Below the pieces are notes generated by a model, which worked only from the letters and a program-made list of their open reading frames with translations, ran no database searches and was not told where the DNA came from. A program made the translations under genes and the position numbers. From the NCBI GenBank assembly GCA_001579985.1, contig LRSR01012404.1, positions 1 to 43,691 of the forward strand: a stretch of DNA of 43,691 nt. The letters run 5' to 3'. Each line of letters opens with the position of its first letter. Positions within the stretch are counted from its first letter, which is position 1. Shown one piece after another: positions 42,201 through 43,691 of this stretch. Source of the stretch: Hypsibius dujardini (lineage: Eukaryota; Tardigrada; Eutardigrada; Parachela; Hypsibiidae).

Positions 42201-43691
42201 GTTGATCCAGAACGTCACTGATCAGCGGTATTGGGTACTTGGGTTCCACCAGGACCTCGTTTAATTTTTTGTAGTCTCCCACCAGACGTTTCGCGTCAGG
42301 TCCTTTTGGTGCCAAATGAATTGGACTTTGCCAAGGAGAGCGACTCGGCTCCATCCTTCCGTCTTTGCACTGCTGCTTCATTTCGTTGTCCACCATTTCC
42401 ATTTCCTTCTTGCACAATCGGCGAACAGGTTGCCATACTGGCTTGGCTCCTGGGATCGTCTGAAACTCGATGGGCTTGATTTTTGCTTGACCAATGGGAA
42501 TCTCCTCCGTCCCAAAAAGGTCTTCGTATTTCAAGATGAGTCGCTTGAGTGCGAAGAGCTGCTCTGGTTCCAAATGTGTTCCGTACTTCAGTTCGTGAAT
42601 TTTTAGAAGCGGGTTTTTACTTTGAAGTTCGGCGTTCTGTGAAATAGTATTACCGACAGTAGAGCACAATAGTATTTCGCCTACTTGTGTTGTCCGTTTT
42701 GCGTCCCATTCTCGGTGATACCTGGCATGTTCTATTGCTTGGCAGAAGGTCGTCGAATCAAAGAAACATCCCCTGACTGGGCATATAAACGGCTTCTTAT
42801 CCCCGTGGCAGATTTTTCGATGAGCTAACCAGATAGATTTTCCAGTGAAACGGTTCCCACAATCGCATGTGAAATGCGGAATTTCCTTGCTGGCTTTCAT
42901 GGCTTCGATGCATACGTCGCCGTGCCGCACTTTTTCATAGTCCGACTCCGACATGTATCCGCAGGGACATTCGAGCTTGGGCTTCTGGATTTCCTTCCCT
43001 CCCGGAATGGTAGGACCCATAAAAAAAACTTCTTTAGGAAACATGGTTGAGAAAGGCTTTTCCAGTCGTGAAAGGTCGACGATGTCTTCTTTTTCTGCCG
43101 TTTTGCGTGCTTCCTCCATGCTGACATGAAGGTTTTTCGAAAATCCTCCCTGTTGTCCTTTCCCTGGTTGATCCAAAATCCGACGCGTATCCGGCCATCC
43201 CAGAATCATGTCTAACTGTCCGGGCATGTCACGAAAAACTTGTACCAAAAGATTCGCTTGTCGGCCGAATGTATCCACCTTCAGTTGTATTGCTCCTTCA
43301 CTCATCACTTGGTGCCCGGTCGCACTCCGTAGCTGAAACTTTTGAAACGGGTCTACCAGATGTTCTAACCCCAACTGTTTGATGACCTCTGAGGATACGG
43401 CTGATACACATGACCCAGTGTCCCACAAGCACTTCGCCGGATATCCTTCAATTTTCAAGTCCAACATCGGTCGATTTTCGTGGTAGTTTTGTATTGAAAA
43501 CATGCCGTCGCTGATGATCGACACCTCCCCCGGTACTCCTGTTTCTGGTTTGATTATTGGTTTTCGTCTGCAGTTTCGTGCTTTGTGCCCAGACCCTTGA
43601 CATCGATAACAACGTTTGTCTTTTTCGGTCTGACATCCTTTTTCAACCGTCTCCGTCACTGCAAACAGGTCTGAGAGGTCGACATGTTCCA
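36481..43691 (-). CDS. Retroelement polyprotein: (Gag end)-Pol-Env, 5' partial
   Basis: Open from the window edge to TGA 36481-36483; residue numbers here count from the GTG at 43659. Zinc knuckle C17-x2-C20-x4-H25-x4-C30; aspartic protease active site WDTGSC (DTG 80-82); C2H2 finger pair 265-315; reverse transcriptase about 400-600 with LDLTCGFQQLPV and YIDD (560-563, at 41971-41982); RNase H about 705-828 (D714, E755, D780, NRDADALSR); integrase with an HHCC zinc site (H926, H932, C962, C965) and catalytic D995, D1056, E1091, 34 residues between the last two; a GPY module near 1227; a CxxC...H...C cluster at 1325-1359; then Env from about 1486. RNase H directly before integrase and the RT wording place it with Ty3/gypsy (Metaviridae). 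No frameshift or stop breaks the frame. Processing into separate proteins is inferred from the family. Confidence 0.95.
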   Translation of the reverse strand, partial: EHVDLSDLFAVTETVEKGCQTEKDKRCYRCQGSGHKARNCRRKPIIKPETGVPGEVSIISDGMFSIQNYHENRPMLDLKIEGYPAKCLWDTGSCVSAVSSEVIKQLGLEHLVDPFQKFQLRSATGHQVMSEGAIQLKVDTFGRQANLLVQVFRDMPGQLDMILGWPDTRRILDQPGKGQQGGFSKNLHVSMEEARKTAEKEDIVDLSRLEKPFSTMFPKEVFFMGPTIPGGKEIQKPKLECPCGYMSESDYEKVRHGDVCIEAMKASKEIPHFTCDCGNRFTGKSIWLAHRKICHGDKKPFICPVRGCFFDSTTFCQAIEHARYHREWDAKRTTQVGEILLCSTVGNTISQNAELQSKNPLLKIHELKYGTHLEPEQLFALKRLILKYEDLFGTEEIPIGQAKIKPIEFQTIPGAKPVWQPVRRLCKKEMEMVDNEMKQQCKDGRMEPSRSPWQSPIHLAPKGPDAKRLVGDYKKLNEVLVEPKYPIPLISDVLDQLRGSNYFTTLDLTCGFQQLPVAESSRDILSLTTTSGTFRPRTLPYGTNCSGAIFQQTMIQIFGDLLGKHLSAIYIDDMSLGHVTFPEHLHSLELVFMRLREANLTLQITKCRFAMPSVKLLGFILSQEGISQDPEKTRAIKDYPTPTTATAVRAFYGLASFYRMYIPKFAEISKPLTVLYAGKEVKKNSKITWGSDQQKAFETLKERLTTFPCLAYFQDELETFVHCDASSVACGAVLAQKHGKYLRPVAFASRAWVGAEKNLSTVEKEALCIVWISVKWRSYLVYREVTIVTDQKSLTWLFSLKTPNEKLTRWAILLSQFRFKIIHKSGVLNRDADALSRYAVGQNPSDAEDVMNAQVMTLEEIDMRVEQQSDKFCGDLISFLEGNTQNPSDRLKRLSTGFYVDDGVLYYRVKEEGWNRELLVLPQSQWLEVCANIHDHKACMAHLGYKKCLDVLSTRFYFRNMAKFLRKFISSCVVCQTRNPMASTKLGKLQTIPIPARAFSTVVCDTVGPLNRTSSGGHKYLLTACCELTSFIIAKPVKNHTSLEFAKFLLYDVILRYGFVRTLRSDRGTEMEGVVKELLKLLEVKHLKGSGYRPQTTGKIETQHRSLGRILAKLCSENQKDWNLAVPFACFAMNAAKHAVTGVSPYQAVYGVPCLFQFDMAYPVREQLDPFIMDTADRIANIQAFIKYNIAENKRYSEALVNETRRPVTLKVGDKCLLFSPMRKADQTAKLTHFFTGPYEVLEQTSPVNFRISYNRPGEKKGTIINVARLKQWHDRQVLEQEVVESSDQKSAEVPQRTVIFKNSEASEETFESDPQSLVRKELPASLKPKEVAKCTFCNKPVTGPCTKGTIIGGKPTMKHANEFDGRFCAARRRAEVAQNSESTEEEYFIPEGRKVATINEIQPPQIPATNTAVAPIVGLTRERENSPEFPVQQPRRTTPSTTSRTTNIRPARKQRREVDVSESGEEQVEPELAEEYAVRKSGRQRNQPKRYGFTNLISKLPVWLVAMLMIIMVPETHAIKAQGCQCQNKKLLGSLDLSKYTQCEKVADKPSPRKVIYEVFAMKKASLFFPATLCKATVQSVTVTKFFWGSTDSVPSSSFRDLSPDECQRMYQSLNCFSNQMRKVPGTNAFAFTEQPEAVSSWLTTTTTTKINCFVEPTKLSQQEEGGDIIGIAGALGTKKDVGHASKGGMTFIWQTDASDQKKPCDYESITKNDGYLYDLENKRLRVRDPERQVDFILDAQPADMDCNFTTKVYHVRGGFSDVLLSVTVVNTTVIENELSEAQRYKRNVEERQVERPNFIEILSPSELAVEEARRQASRVEAKEIQPMQNNTGAGGPSTRRRRSRTTTTSIPVSEEPHRDVIFESHNATIEEDTTAADAIIEPEEEVTSILHGRSNLADTIPAKIAQLTTERAPTEADLLQNEQEENRILLEQEETRRRDDEERRRIRLADEQRQQSVAQEQRHRVNAILQQEANDFEQPKILQSRNHANQLRTDERARQETARRRQRSTRPAPVHRPNPNWVPPGAYVLQKQPEPVDQPTHKLVVSNHTLEFLAQITLNDIKAKYAKTREIPMELMLSHHQYISDHQIMISNLLSEEIHQLDCQARQNRAALINVLAKQSGVRAAQLIGFDQCHTLVAHGSMALIYQCEAVNVTVGAKRTECGMEPTVGNGSLSLDGYTITRNFIPCMHDGHFTQIGEKTFEYDSQQQDWREARETIQVSHDHLVAAFDITEDRTAEGINNFHEKSDNSFLDLFGELSAVMQTSGQSSLTEALRGSNKDVAQKNNVPDVIGGIEEVFTGWRTFFISILFFVGCALCILITCKICGPKRILAAICPKRRKLNKKEPDTRAIYRVRNGVPRVRLPALENGERSQTKPEEVPLTEVEVNDMTTERPYGLNIIP
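42715..42867 (-). other. C2H2 zinc-finger pair within Pol
   Basis: Residues 265-315: C265-x-C267-x12-H280-x4-H285 and C293-x4-C298-x12-H311-x3-H315, joined by GDKKPFIC, a typical inter-finger linker. A further CPC...C cluster precedes it at 231-250. It lies between protease and reverse transcriptase, where Ty3 elements normally have only a linker. Confidence 0.85.

Larger units (their letters stand above)
34567..43691 (-). mobile_element. Ty3/gypsy-type endogenous retroelement with env and accessory frames (partial)
   Basis: Coding order on the minus strand: CCHC-protease-C2H2 fingers-RT-RNase H-integrase-Env in one frame (36481 to the edge), then two more frames (35704-36450 and 34567-35655). 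The gag, 5' leader and 5' long terminal repeat lie beyond 43691. No 3' repeat could be identified, so the left boundary is set at the last stop codon; it may extend to about 33.6 kb. All large frames are open, so the copy is young or under selection. Codon use is GC-rich against an AT-rich host background. Confidence 0.93.

Noticed and set aside
36481-43691. Bel/Pao or retrovirus-proper assignment for the large element
   Set aside because: RNase H immediately before integrase, the GPY module and the RT wording fit Ty3/gypsy better.
1-43691. CRISPR array, bacterial operons or ribosome binding sites
   Set aside because: No regularly spaced repeats with unique spacers; genes have spliceosomal introns, so the DNA is eukaryotic.

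Overview
The window looks like animal DNA, most likely from a nematode. Genes are split by short GT-AG introns (about 45-110 bases, a few over 1 kb). They encode nematode-style secreted proteins (astacin protease, chitinase-like GH18, a CS-alpha-beta defensin-like domain), and the intergenic DNA is AT-rich and full of transposon remains. The species cannot be read from the sequence. All exon models were built by eye from splice sites, reading-frame phase and protein motifs; none rests on transcript data.

Layout. Positions 1-1821 hold no clear gene. Positions 1822-8384 (minus strand) carry a 13-exon gene joining an astacin zinc metalloprotease to a GH18 chitinase-like domain through a Thr/Pro linker. 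The GH18 active site reads DGLDIMYQ instead of DGxDxDxE, so that half should bind rather than cut. From 9746 to 24028 (plus strand) lies a dispersed family of secreted proteins sharing an 8-cysteine module coded by two exons of nearly constant length and phase: a copy with an N-terminal defensin-like domain (9746-10949), a 5'-truncated copy (14458-14948) beside a foldback element (13648-14279), a long nine-exon member (16428-18908), and a copy with a stop codon in its signal peptide (23296-24028). Among them are broken relatives of the first gene: a GH18 tail pseudogene (19799-20116, minus) and an astacin front end (21704-22447, plus) running into a 99-base assembly gap.

From about 24 kb the window is mobile DNA. 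It holds a decayed DIRS-like retrotransposon (gag and reverse transcriptase, about 28.2-30.0 kb, plus) and a nearly complete mariner/maT-type transposon with 30-bp inverted repeats and a DD37D transposase broken by two frameshifts (31042-32329). From 34.6 kb to the right edge, on the minus strand, lies a Ty3/gypsy-type endogenous retroelement. Its largest frame continues past the window edge and encodes a CCHC knuckle, protease, a pair of C2H2 zinc fingers, reverse transcriptase, RNase H, integrase and an Env-like glycoprotein with no stop codon between Pol and Env. Two further frames follow, each with an N-terminal hydrophobic segment and a shared C-terminal motif; they look like accessory genes of a complex element. 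Beyond them is a small intronless gene for a basic protein with a possible histone-fold segment, preceded by three 88-bp tandem repeats that carry TATA boxes.

The strongest candidates for something new are the astacin-pseudochitinase fusion, the defensin-Cys module fusion, and the retroelement with fused Pol-Env, C2H2 fingers in Pol and a paralogous pair of secreted accessory proteins.
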